A stretch of 64,000 nt of DNA from an uncultured Pseudoruegeria sp. (GTDB taxonomy: Bacteria > Pseudomonadota > Alphaproteobacteria > Rhodobacterales > Rhodobacteraceae), in contig CANMJD010000001.1 of assembly GCA_947498155.1 (NCBI GenBank), forward strand, positions 1,178,001 to 1,242,000. Direction: 5' to 3'. Each line of letters begins with the position of its first letter. Within the stretch, counting starts at the first letter, position 1. The notes beneath the pieces were generated by a model that was not told the DNA's origin, did no database searches, and worked only from the letters and a program-made list of their open reading frames with translations. Positions 63,818-64,000 of the stretch are shown here, in pieces. The translations under genes were made by a program, and so were the position numbers.

Positions 63818-64000
63818 TGGATATCGGTACAATCTCTCTGGTCCTGATGTTGGGCCTCATTCTGCTGCTGGCGATCGGCATGCCGCTCGGGTTTGCTTCT
63901 GCAATCCTTGCGGTTCTGGTGCTGGTGATGAAATTCGAACCTACACTGCTGTTGAACCCCTTTACCTTTGGGGATGGCATACTAACCGGACGGCCCGGAT
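63817..64000 (+). CDS. dctM: TRAP transporter large permease DctM, partial
   Basis: The first 61 residues of a DctM-type permease: MDIGTISLVLMLGLILLLAIGMPLGFASAI-like start with the conserved GMPLGFA pattern of the first span. It continues beyond the window end. The start overlaps the dctQ stop by one base. Confidence 0.85.
   Translation, partial: MDIGTISLVLMLGLILLLAIGMPLGFASAILAVLVLVMKFEPTLLLNPFTFGDGILTGRPG

Overview
The window looks like chromosome from a marine, heterotrophic alphaproteobacterium, most likely of the Roseobacter group (Rhodobacterales). The signs are two TRAP-type solute importers, a leucine-degradation (methylcrotonyl-CoA carboxylase) operon, a polyhydroxybutyrate-type acetoacetyl-CoA reductase, RTX-tailed secreted proteins, and moderate-to-high G+C by eye. 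Most of the window is catabolic: alginate/uronate use on the left, four-carbon sugar acid (tetronate) use on the right, and a surface/secreted-protein district in the middle. No rRNA, tRNA or CRISPR array was found.

Left part (0-19.2 kb). After a decayed IS3-family transposase, a minus-strand operon (9912 down to 920) encodes an alginate-oligosaccharide ABC importer (ATPase, two permeases, binding protein, AlgSM1M2Q-like), a PL15 exo-oligoalginate lyase, a KdgF-like cupin and two NAD(P)-dependent reductases. Together they would import oligo-alginate, cut it to unsaturated monouronate, ketonise it and reduce DEH towards KDG. Divergently, a FadR-type GntR regulator is followed by a MATE transporter, a Gfo/Idh/MocA oxidoreductase and a ManD-type mannonate dehydratase. 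A second, paralogous GntR regulator sits opposite a TRAP transporter (dctPQM). Four tandem copies of a palindrome close to ACTGGNATACTAGT lie in the first divergent promoter region and one lies in the second, suggesting a shared regulon.

Middle part (19.2-45 kb). It holds a membrane-protein remnant, two MscS-like channel genes, and an RTX protein. Next is a minus-strand leucine/isovalerate operon (SDR, Dabb protein, isovaleryl-CoA dehydrogenase, EcsC protein, MCC beta, MCC alpha, aldehyde dehydrogenase). Then comes an overlapping operon of two unrecognised or weakly recognised proteins, a sulfatase with an RTX tail and a GT61-like glycosyltransferase. A SARP/TPR regulator lies upstream of a PAP2/haloperoxidase-fold protein with nine NGGV repeats at its N-terminus and a papain-like peptidase.

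Central metabolism (45-51.6 kb). phaB precedes a homodimeric-type pyruvate dehydrogenase operon (aceE, aceF, and an lpd with its own lipoyl domain), ended by a clear terminator.

Right part (51.6-64 kb). A translationally coupled operon ltnD-mgsA-otnK-otnC-otnI turns L-threonate into DHAP, with a methylglyoxal synthase gene embedded in it. Its LacI-type regulator is a decayed pseudogene, although a LacI-like operator remains. Further right are a 2-hydroxyacid dehydrogenase, an IlvD/Edd-family sugar-acid dehydratase, a GarR-like reductase with DenD (D-erythronate dehydrogenase), a GntR regulator and a second TRAP importer whose large permease runs off the window.
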